From Betaproteobacteria bacterium (lineage in GTDB: Bacteria > Pseudomonadota > Gammaproteobacteria > Burkholderiales > Casimicrobiaceae), in assembly GCA_027492485.1 (NCBI GenBank), contig JAPUER010000079.1, forward strand, positions 225,844 through 289,843: DNA of 64,000 nucleotides. The letters are read 5' to 3'. The position numbers and the translations under genes were made by a program. The notes below the pieces were generated by a model, which saw only the letters and a list, made by a program, of their open reading frames with translations, did not search any database and had not been told where the DNA came from. This document shows, one piece after another, positions 36,412 to 46,832 of this stretch. Numbering within the stretch: position 1 is the first letter of the stretch; every line of letters starts with the position of its first letter.

Positions 36412-37299
36412 GTGAACCTCGGCGACTTTTCGATGGACACCATCACCCTGCCGGGCTCGCTGGAAAGCAAGCTCGACGCCGCGCGCGCTGCCGGTTTCAG
36501 CCAGATCACGCTGTGGGCAAAGGAGCTTGCCGGCCATCCCGACGGCTACGAGGCGGCGCTCCACGAAGTCCGGCTGTCGGGCCTGCGCGTCAACGGCATC
36601 CAGGTGATGCGCGACTACGAAGGGCTGTCCGGCCCGCTGCATCGCTACAAGGTCGAAACCGTCAAGACCATGCTCAAGCTCTGCGAGGCGGTGGGCGCCG
36701 AGCGGCTGCTGATCTGCTCGTCCACCTCCGCCCACGCCAGCGGCGACATCGAGCACATCGCCACCGATCTGCGCAAGGTGGCGATGCTCGCCACCCCGCT
36801 CGGCATTCGCGTCGGCTACGAGGCGCTATCGTGGGGCCGCCATGTCAGCGATTTCGAACTGTCGTGGGAAATCGTGCAGCGCGTCGACCGCGCCAATCTG
36901 GGCGTCTGCATCGACTCCTTTCACGTGCTCGCCAACTGCAGCCTCAACGGCACCGGCTTCGACGCGCTGGCCAGCATTCCCGGCGAAAGCATCGCCTTCG
37001 TGCAACTGTCGGACTTTATGTGGAAAGCCGTGCACACGCCCGAGGAGCGGATCGAGACGGCGCGTCATCTGCGCGTGTTCCCCGGTGAAGGCGTGCACAG
37101 CGCCGAGCTGGCCCGCATGATCCGCATGATCGACCGCGCCGGCTACCGTGGCGACTGGAGTTTCGAAGTATTCAACGACGACTATCTGCAAATGCCGGTG
37201 GACATCGTGGCGCAGCGCGCCCGCGATGCGGCCATGTGGGTGGCGGCGCAAAGCGAACGACGCAGCCTGCCGCGCACCTTCGTGCGCGCGGGACACTGA
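36412..37299 (+). CDS. quiC: 3-dehydroshikimate dehydratase, TIM-barrel subunit (QuiC-like)
   Basis: This enzyme turns 3-dehydroshikimate into protocatechuate. The 295-residue sugar-phosphate-isomerase-type barrel keeps four putative metal ligands at the expected spacing: Glu137 (VGYEALSWGRH), Asp168 (CIDSFHVLAN), Gln198 (FVQLSDF) and Glu252 (FEVFNDDY). The start is GTG 36412, 3 bp after the VOC gene, so both proteins are probably made together. Position behind PcaR boxes and before pcaIJF supports the call. Confidence 0.82.
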   Translation: MNLGDFSMDTITLPGSLESKLDAARAAGFSQITLWAKELAGHPDGYEAALHEVRLSGLRVNGIQVMRDYEGLSGPLHRYKVETVKTMLKLCEAVGAERLLICSSTSAHASGDIEHIATDLRKVAMLATPLGIRVGYEALSWGRHVSDFELSWEIVQRVDRANLGVCIDSFHVLANCSLNGTGFDALASIPGESIAFVQLSDFMWKAVHTPEERIETARHLRVFPGEGVHSAELARMIRMIDRAGYRGDWSFEVFNDDYLQMPVDIVAQRARDAAMWVAAQSERRSLPRTFVRAGH

Positions 37300-37318
37300 C
37301 AATCCAAAGGAGGAGTGA

Positions 37319-38194
37319 ATGACCGATTTTCTGCAGCTCTTGCTGAGCGGCGTGGCCACGGGGGCGATCTATGCGATGGCCGCCCTGGGTTTTACGCTGC
37401 TGTGGCAGGCCGCCGGCACCATCAATTTCGCGCAGGGCGAATTCGTCATGTTGCCGGCATTTGCCATGCTGATCGGCATGTCGGTCGGCTTGCCATTGTG
37501 GGCGTCGTTCCTGGTGGCCGTCGCGCTGTCGGTGCTGGTGCTCGGCGCGGCGTTCAAGCGCTGGATCGTGGACCCGATGCGCGGCAGCGGTGTGGTAGCC
37601 GTGGTGGTGGCAACGCTGGGTCTCTCGATCGGCCTCAAATCGTTCGTGAAAGCGGCCTACAGCGCCGAGCCGCATCCGTTTCCAAGCATCTTCGGCGACG
37701 AAGTGTTCAAGCTGGCCGGCGTCACCGTGTCCTATGCCGACGTCGGCGCGCTGTTGCTGGCCGGCCTGATGGTGTTCGGCCTGCAAACCTTTCTCAACCG
37801 CACAATCACCGGTCGCGCGATGCAGGCCGTCGCGCAGAACACCTTTTCGGCGGAAGCGCTCGGCATCAACGTCAAGCGAATGATCTTCTATACGTTCGCG
37901 ATCAACGCGATCCTCGTCTGCGTCACCGCGCTGCTGATCACGCCGACCTATCTCGCCAAATTCGACATGGGCGACAACATCGGGCTCAAGGCCTTCTTCG
38001 CCGCCATCATCGGCGGCTTCAACAACTCGCGCGGCGCCTTGTTGGGCGGCGTGCTGGTGGGGGTGCTGGAGAACCTGGCCGGCGCCTACATCACCCCGGC
38101 CTACAAGGACGGCGTGGCGCTCTTGCTGTTTCTGGCGGTGATTCTGGTCAAACCGGATGGTCTGCTGGGCACCCCGCAGGAAAGGAAGGTCTGA
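37319..38194 (+). CDS. livH: Branched-chain-type ABC transporter permease (LivH)
   Basis: The 291-residue permease has about eight hydrophobic segments and typical LivH motifs (ALGFTLLWQAAGTINFAQGE, SAEALGINVKRMIFYTF, FFAAIIGGFNNSRGALLGG). GGAGG precedes ATG 37319. It opens a five-gene HAAT-family uptake system placed inside an aromatic catabolic cluster, so the ligand is more likely an aromatic or shikimate-type acid than an amino acid (inference). Confidence 0.95.
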   Translation: MTDFLQLLLSGVATGAIYAMAALGFTLLWQAAGTINFAQGEFVMLPAFAMLIGMSVGLPLWASFLVAVALSVLVLGAAFKRWIVDPMRGSGVVAVVVATLGLSIGLKSFVKAAYSAEPHPFPSIFGDEVFKLAGVTVSYADVGALLLAGLMVFGLQTFLNRTITGRAMQAVAQNTFSAEALGINVKRMIFYTFAINAILVCVTALLITPTYLAKFDMGDNIGLKAFFAAIIGGFNNSRGALLGGVLVGVLENLAGAYITPAYKDGVALLLFLAVILVKPDGLLGTPQERKV

Positions 38195-38196
38195 CC

Positions 38197-39213
38197 ATGT
38201 CGAAGAAGCATCTTGCCCTGCTGCTGGTCGCCGTCGCTGCGTTGCTGATTGCGCCGACGCTGCTCAAGACCTACGGGCTCTATCTGTTGACGCTGTGGCT
38301 CGTTTACGTCATCGCCGCGATGGGGCTCAACCTGACGGTCGGCTACGCCGGACTGAAATCGCTGTGTCACGCCGGATTCATGGGCGTCGGCGCCTATACC
38401 GTGGCGATCATGATGAAAGCCGGCTTCTCGTTCTGGCTGGCGAGTCCGGTGGCGATCATGCTCTGCTTCGTGCTCGGACTCCTGATCGGCTTCCCGGCGT
38501 TGCGCGTGCAGTTGCACTATCTGGGTTTCGCGACGCTCGGCTTCAATCTGCTGCTGGTGCTGTTCTTCCGCAACGAGGAATGGCTGACCGGTGGCACCTT
38601 CGGCATCCAGAACATCAAGCGCCCGGAACTGTTTGGTCTGTCCTTCGAGGGCAACATCGCATTCTATTTCCTGGTGCTGGCGATCACGCTGGTCACCGGC
38701 GCTGTACTGGCCGCGCTGTTGCGCTCGCCGTGGGGACGGGCGTTCGCCGCACTGCGCGATAACCCGATCCGCGCCGAGAGCACCGGCATCAACATCACCG
38801 CCTACACGCTGATGTCGTTCGCAATCGGCGCCGCCTATGCCGGTATCGCCGGTGCGCTGTTTGCGCCGCTGGTCAATTTCATCGAGCCGGCGCCATTCGG
38901 CATCGCCTATTCGCTGCTGTTCCTGATGATGGTCGTGGTCGGCGGTTCCGGGCGCTTCTACGGACCGGTGCTCGGTGCCGCGATTGCGCTCCTGCTGCCC
39001 GAGTATCTGCGCTTCCTGAAGGACTGGTATCTCGCCGTGTTCGGTTTCGCAGCGGTGATCATGATGATCTGGTTGCCGGGTGGTCTGCTGTCGATTCGCG
39101 AGGAGTGGCTGCTGCGCAAGGCCCGACGCGAAGCGAAACAGAAAGAGCTCCGGGAGCAGGCGGCGCGCGCTACCGCGAACAACGCGCCGGGCAACGCTGT
39201 GGAGGCCGCATGA
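38197..39213 (+). CDS. livM: Branched-chain-type ABC transporter permease (LivM)
   Basis: The 338-residue second permease shows MGLNLTVGYAGLKSLCHAGF, FPALRVQLHYLGFATLGF and RDNPIRAESTGINITAYTLM, all LivM hallmarks, with about nine hydrophobic segments and a charged C-terminal tail. ATG 38197 is 2 bp after livH; the long frame extending further upstream overlaps livH in another phase and is not coding. Confidence 0.95.
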   Translation: MSKKHLALLLVAVAALLIAPTLLKTYGLYLLTLWLVYVIAAMGLNLTVGYAGLKSLCHAGFMGVGAYTVAIMMKAGFSFWLASPVAIMLCFVLGLLIGFPALRVQLHYLGFATLGFNLLLVLFFRNEEWLTGGTFGIQNIKRPELFGLSFEGNIAFYFLVLAITLVTGAVLAALLRSPWGRAFAALRDNPIRAESTGINITAYTLMSFAIGAAYAGIAGALFAPLVNFIEPAPFGIAYSLLFLMMVVVGGSGRFYGPVLGAAIALLLPEYLRFLKDWYLAVFGFAAVIMMIWLPGGLLSIREEWLLRKARREAKQKELREQAARATANNAPGNAVEAA

Positions 39214-39950
39214 GCATTCTTTCGGTTCACGACATCAAAAAGAGCTACGGTGCGATCCAGGCCGTCGCCGGCGTCAGCTTCAACGTCGAGCCCGGCGAAA
39301 TTCTCGGTGTCATCGGCCCCAACGGCAGCGGCAAGACGACGCTGTTCAACTCGATCCTCGGCCAGATCAAGCCCGACAGCGGCCGCGTCGAATTCGAAGG
39401 CGTCGACATCTCCGGCAATTCGCCGCTGGAAATGTCGCGGCTCGGCATCGGTCGTACCTTCCAGAATCTGCAGGTGTTCGGCAAGCTGTCGCTGCGCGAC
39501 AACCTGATCGCGGCGGCGCAGGAGTTTCACGGCACCTTCTGGGGCCGCATGCTGGCGCCGCCGGACAACGGTCTGCGCGAACGCGCCGACGAGATGATCG
39601 AGATGTTCCGCCTCAAGCATGTTGCCGACCTGCCGGCGGGCAGCCTGTCGTATGGCCAGCAGAAATTGGTCGACATCGCCATGGCGTTCATGCCGGCGCC
39701 GCGCCTGGTGCTGCTCGACGAGCCGTGCGCGGGCGTCAACCCCTCGCTGGTCGACGGACTGCGTGAGCTGCTGGTGGCATTGAACAAAAAGCAGGGCGGC
39801 AGCTTCGTCGTCATCGAACACAACATGGACTTCGTGATGAAACTTTGCCACCGCATTGTCTGCATGGTGGAAGGCAAGGTGCTGGCCGTCGGCAAGCCCG
39901 AAGACATCCAGAACAACCGCGACGTGCTGGAGGCTTACCTTGGCAACTAA
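39210..39950 (+). CDS. livG: ABC transporter ATP-binding protein (LivG)
   Basis: The 246-residue ATPase has Walker A (GPNGSGKTT), the ABC signature (LSYGQQKLVDIA), Walker B (LVLLDEPCAGVNP) and the switch His (VIEHNMDFVM). Its ATG overlaps the livM stop (ATGA). Confidence 0.95.
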   Translation: MSILSVHDIKKSYGAIQAVAGVSFNVEPGEILGVIGPNGSGKTTLFNSILGQIKPDSGRVEFEGVDISGNSPLEMSRLGIGRTFQNLQVFGKLSLRDNLIAAAQEFHGTFWGRMLAPPDNGLRERADEMIEMFRLKHVADLPAGSLSYGQQKLVDIAMAFMPAPRLVLLDEPCAGVNPSLVDGLRELLVALNKKQGGSFVVIEHNMDFVMKLCHRIVCMVEGKVLAVGKPEDIQNNRDVLEAYLGN

Positions 39951-40695
39951 CCATGCTTCCGGCACGCCGCGCAGCGAGTCGCTGATCCAGTTCGACGCGG
40001 TGGTCGCCGGTTACACACATCTCACCATCTTGAACGAACTCACGCTCGACGCCCGCAAAGGCGAAATTACGCTGCTGATCGGGCCGAACGGTGCCGGCAA
40101 GTCGACCGTGTTGAAAACGCTGTTCGGCATGCTGACGCCGCGCTCCGGCGAAATCCGCTTTGGCGGCAAGGTGATCAACGGCCGCCCGCCGCGGCAACTG
40201 CTGGGCGAGGGGATGGCCTTCGTGCCGCAGGGCCGCAATCTGTTCGGCTCGTTGAGCGTGCTGCACAATCTCGAACTGGGTGGCCTGCAATTGCCGAAGA
40301 AACTGCTGCGCGAGCGCATCGACGAAGTGATGGAGTTGTTCCCCCGCCTCAAGCAGCGCATCGATTCGCGGGCGGCCTCGCTGTCCGGCGGCGAACAGAA
40401 GCAGCTCGAAATCGGCCGCGCGCTGCTGGTGAAGCCGGAGGTGATCCTGATCGACGAGCCGTCGATCGGTCTGGCACCGATCATCGTGCAGGACGTCATG
40501 CATCTGTTGCGCCGGCTCGCCGACTCGGGCAAGAGCGTACTGATGGTGGAGCAGAATGTGCGCACCGCACTGAAGTTCTCCGATCGCGCGCTGGCGCTCG
40601 AAATGGGGCGCCTGGCGGTGGACCGGCCGGCATCGGAGCTGCTCAACGATCCCAACCTGAACCGGCTCTTTCTCGGCGGCCACGCCAAATCGTAA
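39940..40695 (+). CDS. livF: ABC transporter ATP-binding protein (LivF)
   Basis: The 251-residue second ATPase shows Walker A (GPNGAGKST), signature (SLSGGEQKQLEIGRALL), Walker B (VILIDEPSIGLAP) and switch His replaced by Gln in LMVEQNVRTAL, which is normal for LivF. The start is taken as TTG 39940 with GGAGG at 39929-39933; it overlaps livG by 11 bp. Confidence 0.94.
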   Translation: MATNHASGTPRSESLIQFDAVVAGYTHLTILNELTLDARKGEITLLIGPNGAGKSTVLKTLFGMLTPRSGEIRFGGKVINGRPPRQLLGEGMAFVPQGRNLFGSLSVLHNLELGGLQLPKKLLRERIDEVMELFPRLKQRIDSRAASLSGGEQKQLEIGRALLVKPEVILIDEPSIGLAPIIVQDVMHLLRRLADSGKSVLMVEQNVRTALKFSDRALALEMGRLAVDRPASELLNDPNLNRLFLGGHAKS

Positions 40696-40788
40696 GGGGC
40701 AGGGAATTCCCTGTCGCCACCGCGTATTTCGTTACGTTAAACATCGTCGCAAGACATCATCGTGTAGACACTTTCAACTGGAGGAAAC

Positions 40789-41922
40789 ATGAATACGAAA
40801 CTTGCCCAGGCAATGGGCCTCACCGCCGCGCTGCTCGCCGCGTCCGCCTATGCCCAGAACATCAAAGTGGCACAGGTGGTCGAGTTGTCCGGCGTCGGCA
40901 CCGCTGCCGGCACCATGTATCGCAACGGCGCCAAGCTCGCCATCAATGAAATCAACGCCGCCGGCGGCGTGATGGGCAAGAAGATCGAAGCGATCGAAAT
41001 GGACACCCAATCGCAGCCCGCAATCGCCAAAGCGATGACGGTCAAGGCGATCGACGAGAAAGTCACAGCCATCTTCGGACCGGTGTTCTCGGGCTCCATT
41101 CTGGTCAGCCAGACCGAAAGCCAGAAGGCTGCCATTCCGAACTTCACCGGTGGCGAAGCGGCAAACGTGACGGCTCAGGGCAACCCCTACATCTTCCGCT
41201 CCTCGTTCAACCAGGTCATGGCGATCCCGAAGGTTGCGGCTTACATGTCCAACGGCCTGAAGGCAAAATCGGTCGCCGTGGTGTTCGTCAACAACGACTT
41301 CGGCAAGGGTGGCCGCGACGCCATCATCAAGGAACTGGGCGCCCGCAACGTCAAGGTGGCGGCGGACATCTCCACCGATCCGGGCCAGGTCGACATGTCC
41401 TCCGCCGTGCTGCGCGCGAAGCAGGCCAATGCCGACGCGCTGTTTGCCTACCTTAACGAAGAGGAATCGGCACGCCTGCTGAAAGAGCTGCGCAAGCAGG
41501 GCTACGACAAGCCGATGGTTGGCGAAACCACGCTAATGGGCGCCAAGGTCATCGAACTGGCGGGCTCGGCGGCCAACGGTGTGCGCGGCCACGTCGGACT
41601 GACCGCCGATGCGCCGATGTTCAAGGACTTCGCTGCCAAGTTCGAGAAGGAATACAAGACCAAGGCCGATCACAACGGCATCAAAGGCTACTTCTCTGCG
41701 TACATGCTGAAAGCGGCGATCGAAAAAGCCAAGAGCACTGACGGCAAGGCCATTGCCGCCGCGATGAAAAACGCCTGCTTCAAGGTCAAGGACAGTCCCG
41801 GCATCCTGATGGACGTCTGCTTCGACGACAAGGGCGACATCGACCGCGAAAGCTTCCTGGTCGAAGTGAAAGACGGCAAGCAGGTGGTGACGCAAACGCT
41901 GCCGATGCTGAACAAGCATTAA
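40789..41922 (+). CDS. livK: Periplasmic substrate-binding protein of the Liv-type transporter
   Basis: The 377-residue protein has a signal peptide (MGLTAALLAASAYAQ) and a type I periplasmic-binding fold of the LivK group (VVELSGVGTAAGTMYRNGAK, VTAIFGPVFSGSILVSQTES). The 93-bp gap before it has GGAGG ahead of ATG 40789. The amino-acid type Ser/Thr ligand pocket cannot be judged from sequence alone; neighbours suggest an aromatic acid. Confidence 0.93.
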   Translation: MNTKLAQAMGLTAALLAASAYAQNIKVAQVVELSGVGTAAGTMYRNGAKLAINEINAAGGVMGKKIEAIEMDTQSQPAIAKAMTVKAIDEKVTAIFGPVFSGSILVSQTESQKAAIPNFTGGEAANVTAQGNPYIFRSSFNQVMAIPKVAAYMSNGLKAKSVAVVFVNNDFGKGGRDAIIKELGARNVKVAADISTDPGQVDMSSAVLRAKQANADALFAYLNEEESARLLKELRKQGYDKPMVGETTLMGAKVIELAGSAANGVRGHVGLTADAPMFKDFAAKFEKEYKTKADHNGIKGYFSAYMLKAAIEKAKSTDGKAIAAAMKNACFKVKDSPGILMDVCFDDKGDIDRESFLVEVKDGKQVVTQTLPMLNKH

Positions 41923-41950
41923 TCTCGCGGCATTTGCCGCCACCGGCAAG

Positions 41951-41976
41951 GCCCGCTTCGGCGGGCTTTTTCTTTT
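41951..41976 (+). terminator. Rho-independent terminator after livK
   Basis: GCCCGC and GCGGGC form a stem closed by a stable TTCG tetraloop, followed by TTTTTCTTTT (41967-41976). It closes the 35512-41922 transcript. Confidence 0.9.
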
Positions 41977-42050
41977 GCCTGGAGGCGTTGATTGCGGCGG
42001 GACGGTACTTTCGAGCGGGCAATCGAAACGCGACTTTTACAATCGCTGCC

Positions 42051-42731
42051 ATGATGGACAAGACGCAAGCGAGCGTGGCGGATGCGGTCGCCGACGTGCA
42101 CGACGGTGCCACGGTGATGATCGGTGGCTTTGGCGGCGCCGGCATGCCGGTCGCGCTGGTCGAGGGCCTGATTGCGCAGGGCGCGCGCGATCTGACCATC
42201 GTCGCCAACAACGCAGGCAACGGCGACACCGGCATCGCCGCGCTGCTCAAGGCGGGCCGCGTGCGCAAGGTGATCTGTTCCTTTCCACGGCAGGCCGATT
42301 CGTACGTCTTCGACGCGCTGTACCGCGCCGGCCAGGTCGAGCTGGAGCTGGTGCCGCAAGGCAATCTGGCCGAGCGCATCCGTGCCGCCGGCGCCGGGAT
42401 CGGCGGCTTCTTCACCCGCGTCGGTTACGGCACGCCGCTGGCGGCCGGCAAGGAAGTGCGCGAGATCGATGGCGCGATGCACGTCTACGAGACGCCGATC
42501 CACGCCGATTTTGCGCTGATCAAGGCCGAGCTCGGCGACCGCTGGGGCAATCTCACCTACCGCAAGTCGGCGCGCAACTTCGGGCCGCTGATGGCGATGG
42601 CGGCGACGGTGGCGATCGCCTCGGTACACGAGGTGGTGCCGCTCGGCGACATTCATCCCGAGCACGTGGTGACGCCGGGCATCTTCGTGCAGCGCATCGT
42701 CGAGGTGCCGCGGGTGGAGAGCGCGCCATGA
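42051..42731 (+). CDS. pcaI: 3-oxoadipate CoA-transferase subunit A
   Basis: PcaIJ moves CoA from succinyl-CoA to beta-ketoadipate, the penultimate step of the beta-ketoadipate pathway. The 226-residue alpha subunit shows GGFGGAGMPVALVEGLIAQG, the class I CoA-transferase signature, and later YETPIHADFALIKAELGD. ATG 42051 is used; an earlier frame opening is not coding. Coupled to pcaJ by an ATGA overlap. The general 3-oxoacid transferase AtoDA family is similar, but the pcaF neighbour supports Pca. Confidence 0.9.
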   Translation: MMDKTQASVADAVADVHDGATVMIGGFGGAGMPVALVEGLIAQGARDLTIVANNAGNGDTGIAALLKAGRVRKVICSFPRQADSYVFDALYRAGQVELELVPQGNLAERIRAAGAGIGGFFTRVGYGTPLAAGKEVREIDGAMHVYETPIHADFALIKAELGDRWGNLTYRKSARNFGPLMAMAATVAIASVHEVVPLGDIHPEHVVTPGIFVQRIVEVPRVESAP

Positions 42732-43369
42732 GCTATCAAAGCCTCAGCCGCGACCAGCTCGCCGCGCGCATCGCCCGCGACATGCCGGATGGTGCCTACG
42801 TCAATCTCGGCATCGGCATGCCGACGCTGGTGGCCAATCATCTGCCGCCGGACCGGGAAATCATCCTGCAAAGCGAGAACGGGCTGCTCGGCATGGGGCC
42901 GGCACCGGCGCCCAACGAGGCGGACTTCGACCTGATCAACGCCGGCAAGCAGCCGGTGACGCTGCTGCGCGGCGGATCGTACTTCCACAGCGCCGATTCG
43001 TTCGCCATGATGCGCGCCGGACATCTCGACATCTCGGTGCTGGGCGCCTTTCAGGTGGCGGCCAACGGCGATCTCGCCAACTGGCACACCGGCCGGGCGG
43101 ACGACATTCCCGCCGTCGGCGGCGCGATGGACCTGGCCGTCGGCGCCAAGCAGACCTGGGTGATGATGGAGCATTTCACCCGCGACGGCCATTGCAAACT
43201 GGTCGAGCGCTGCAGCTATCCGCTCACCGGTCTCGCCTGCGTGACCCGCGTCTACACCGATCTCGCCGTCATTGACATCGCCGTCGGCGGCTTTGCGTTG
43301 GTTGAAACCGTCGCCGGCCTGTCGCGCAGCGAGCTGGAAGCGCGCTCCGGCATCTCCTTTGTCGTCTGA
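42728..43369 (+). CDS. pcaJ: 3-oxoadipate CoA-transferase subunit B
   Basis: The 213-residue beta subunit carries the catalytic Glu50 in LQSENGLLGMGPAP, which forms the acyl-CoA anhydride, and VNLGIGMPTLVANHLPPDR near the start. It begins at ATG 42728 within the pcaI stop and is followed after 33 bp by pcaF. Confidence 0.92.
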   Translation: MSYQSLSRDQLAARIARDMPDGAYVNLGIGMPTLVANHLPPDREIILQSENGLLGMGPAPAPNEADFDLINAGKQPVTLLRGGSYFHSADSFAMMRAGHLDISVLGAFQVAANGDLANWHTGRADDIPAVGGAMDLAVGAKQTWVMMEHFTRDGHCKLVERCSYPLTGLACVTRVYTDLAVIDIAVGGFALVETVAGLSRSELEARSGISFVV

Positions 43370-43402
43370 TCCCTGCCTTTCGAACTTACCAACGAGCACA
43401 CC

Positions 43403-44605
<1,203 letters not shown>

Positions 44606-44681
44606 TGCGTTGCCGCCAGACTGCGCAGCGGCGCGACGTCGTCGGCCCTGCCGCTTTCAAGCTTGTTTCAGGAGGAATCAA

Positions 44682-45665
44682 ATGAATCGTTTTGCTCACC
44701 GCTGTGTCGCAACCGCGCTGGCGGTCGCGCTGGGTGCCGCTGGCGCCGCCGTTCACGCGCAGGATGCGGCCAGCTATCCCAACAAGCCGGTCAAGATCAT
44801 CGTGCCGTTCGCGCCGGGCGGTGGTTCGGACTTCATGGGCCGGCTGCTGGCCAAGCAGTTGAGCGAAAAGTTCGGGCAGCCGTTCATCGTCGACAACAAG
44901 CCCGGCGCCGGCGGCAATCTCGGCGCCGAAATCGCGGTGAAATCGCCGCCCGACGGCTACACCCTGATGCTCACCGCGGCCAGCTACACGGTCAATCCGT
45001 TCGTCTACAAAGTGCCGTTCGATTCGCTGAAGGACATCACGCCGATCGCGCAACTGGCGCGCGGGCCGTTCATCATCGCGGTCAATCCGAAACTGCCGGC
45101 GAATTCGCTGAAGGAACTGGTCGATCTCGCCAAAAAGCAGCCCGGCAAACTCTCCTATGCCTCGGCGGGCAGCGGCAGCATCACCCACGTCGCCAGCGAG
45201 TTCTTCATGGATCAGGCCGGCATCGATGTCGTGCACATTCCGTACAAGGGCACCTCGCCGGCGCTGACCGACACCATTGCCGGCAACACGCAGATCGTGT
45301 TCGGCACCGTCGCCTCCACCATCCCGCACGTCAAGGGCGGCAAGCTGCGCGCGCTGGCGGTCAGCACGCCGAAGCGCCTGCCCGCGCTGCCGGACGTGCC
45401 GACGGCGATGGAGCTGGGTTTCAAGGACTATCAGGTGGTCAACTGGCACGGCCTGATCGGCCCCAAGGGCATGCCCGCCGACATCGTCGCCAAGCTCAAC
45501 AAGGCGGTCAACGAGACGATGGGCGCGAAGTCGATGGAGTCCAATCTCGAAAGCGACGGGCTCACCGCCTCGCCGGGCAGCGCGGCGGACTTCGGCGCCC
45601 AGTTGGCGTCGGAAAGCGCACGCTGGGGCGCGATCGTGAAGAAGCGCAACATCAAGGCGGAATAG
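44682..45665 (+). CDS. Bug/TctC family periplasmic solute-binding protein
   Basis: The 327-residue protein has a signal peptide (ATALAVALGAAGAAVHAQ), YPNKPVKIIVPFAPGGGSDF and NKPGAGGNLGAEIAVKSPPD. GGAGGAAT precedes ATG 44682. Unlike the Bug protein at 5179 it follows pcaF directly, so its ligand may be an aromatic or dicarboxylic acid. No TctAB membrane genes are nearby. Confidence 0.93.
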   Translation: MNRFAHRCVATALAVALGAAGAAVHAQDAASYPNKPVKIIVPFAPGGGSDFMGRLLAKQLSEKFGQPFIVDNKPGAGGNLGAEIAVKSPPDGYTLMLTAASYTVNPFVYKVPFDSLKDITPIAQLARGPFIIAVNPKLPANSLKELVDLAKKQPGKLSYASAGSGSITHVASEFFMDQAGIDVVHIPYKGTSPALTDTIAGNTQIVFGTVASTIPHVKGGKLRALAVSTPKRLPALPDVPTAMELGFKDYQVVNWHGLIGPKGMPADIVAKLNKAVNETMGAKSMESNLESDGLTASPGSAADFGAQLASESARWGAIVKKRNIKAE

Positions 45666-45667
45666 CG

Positions 45668-45798
45668 ATCAGCTTGCCAGTGAAAACGGCGTCGGCATTG
45701 GGCACAGCGCTTGTTTTAGGCAAAAGTCGACTTATGGCTCAAACTGCGGCTGAGCCCAATTGCAATGGGCGTTTCAGCGAAAAGTTGAATCGGTAGCG
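45668..45798 (+). repeat. Dispersed palindromic repeat, copy 3
   Basis: It lies between the convergent Bug and PfkB genes. It contains GATCAGCTT at the left, the core CAAAAGTCGACTTATGGC, an internal palindrome GCCCAATTGCAATGGGC and GAAAAGTTGAAT at the right. Best copy for deriving the internal hairpin. Confidence 0.7.
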
Positions 45799-45814
45799 GC
45801 TGCGCTCGGCGCCG

Positions 45815-46756
45815 CTACGCAGACAGCCGCGCCAAGACCGCTTCGCGGGTCGGTGCGCCGATGCGGCCGCCGAAGACTTCGCACTTGAGGCTGGCGGCGA
45901 CGCAGGCAAAGCGCGCCGCAGCCGCCGGTCCTTGTCCTTCGGCCAGCGCCAGCGCATAGGCGCCGTGGAACACGTCGCCGGCACCCAGGGTGTCGATGGC
46001 GTCGACCTTGACGCCAGCCGCGTGCCCGACCTTGCCGTCCTGCAGCCAGTAAAAACCTTCCGCGCCGCGCGTGACGCCGACGAACGCATGCGGCAGCGCG
46101 GTCTGCGCACGCACCAGTTGGCTGCCGGCGTCGCCGATGCCGACGTGGGCATCGAGCCCGGTTTCGCTGTAGAGCACGTGCGTCGCGCGCCCGGCCAGAT
46201 CTTTGAGCACGCCCGGTGCGCCGATCTCGGCGTCGAGGATCGCCGGAATGCCCGCCGACCGCGCCGCGTCGAGCACCGCGGCGGCGCCTTCGGGCCAGCG
46301 CACTTCGGTCAGCACGGCGGAAAATTCGCCATCCCGGATGCGCGCCAGCGGCAGCCACGCGGCATCGCCGGGCATCTGCGGATCGTGGCGCGGAATCACG
46401 ATGCGCTCGCCGTCGGCGTCGACCACCACGGTGCAAAACGAGCCCTTGACGCCCGCCACGAAGCGCACGCCGGAACAGTCGAGGCCGGCCCCGGTCAGCG
46501 AATCGATCGCGGCGTGGCCGTTGGCGTCCTCTCCCGCGCGTGCCCAGAACGCGGCGCGGCCGCCCAGCCGGACGACCGCGCAGGCGGCGGTGGCGCTCAT
46601 GCCGTCGCCGATCTGGATGGCAACGTCGGGGATGATTTTGGCCGAGCCGCGCGGCAGGTGGGCCACGCGAAAAATGGTGGTCCAGGCGCAGGCGCCGACA
46701 CAGAGGATGGGTTTGGCGGCGATTGGGGGCGTAGCTGCGGTCACGATTTCCTGCAT
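45815..46756 (-). CDS. PfkB family sugar kinase
   Basis: The 313-residue protein belongs to the ribokinase/PfkB fold: N-terminal ILCVGACAWTTIFRVAHLPR, GGRAAFWARAGEDANG and the C-terminal signature DTLGAGDVFHGAYALALAEG with the catalytic Asp. The substrate (sugar, nucleoside or sulfo-sugar) is not evident. The gene is on its own between convergent and divergent neighbours. Confidence 0.9.
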   Translation of the reverse strand: MQEIVTAATPPIAAKPILCVGACAWTTIFRVAHLPRGSAKIIPDVAIQIGDGMSATAACAVVRLGGRAAFWARAGEDANGHAAIDSLTGAGLDCSGVRFVAGVKGSFCTVVVDADGERIVIPRHDPQMPGDAAWLPLARIRDGEFSAVLTEVRWPEGAAAVLDAARSAGIPAILDAEIGAPGVLKDLAGRATHVLYSETGLDAHVGIGDAGSQLVRAQTALPHAFVGVTRGAEGFYWLQDGKVGHAAGVKVDAIDTLGAGDVFHGAYALALAEGQGPAAAARFACVAASLKCEVFGGRIGAPTREAVLARLSA

Positions 46757-46832
46757 TGCATCGCATCGGCCCGGCCGGTCGGCCGGGCTATGCAGACGAT
46801 GTTACGCCGTGCGGCTGTCGCGTGGCGACCGC

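Noticed and set aside
37315..38196. N-terminal extension of LivM
   Set aside because: It overlaps livH in another phase; the LivM family start is at 38197.
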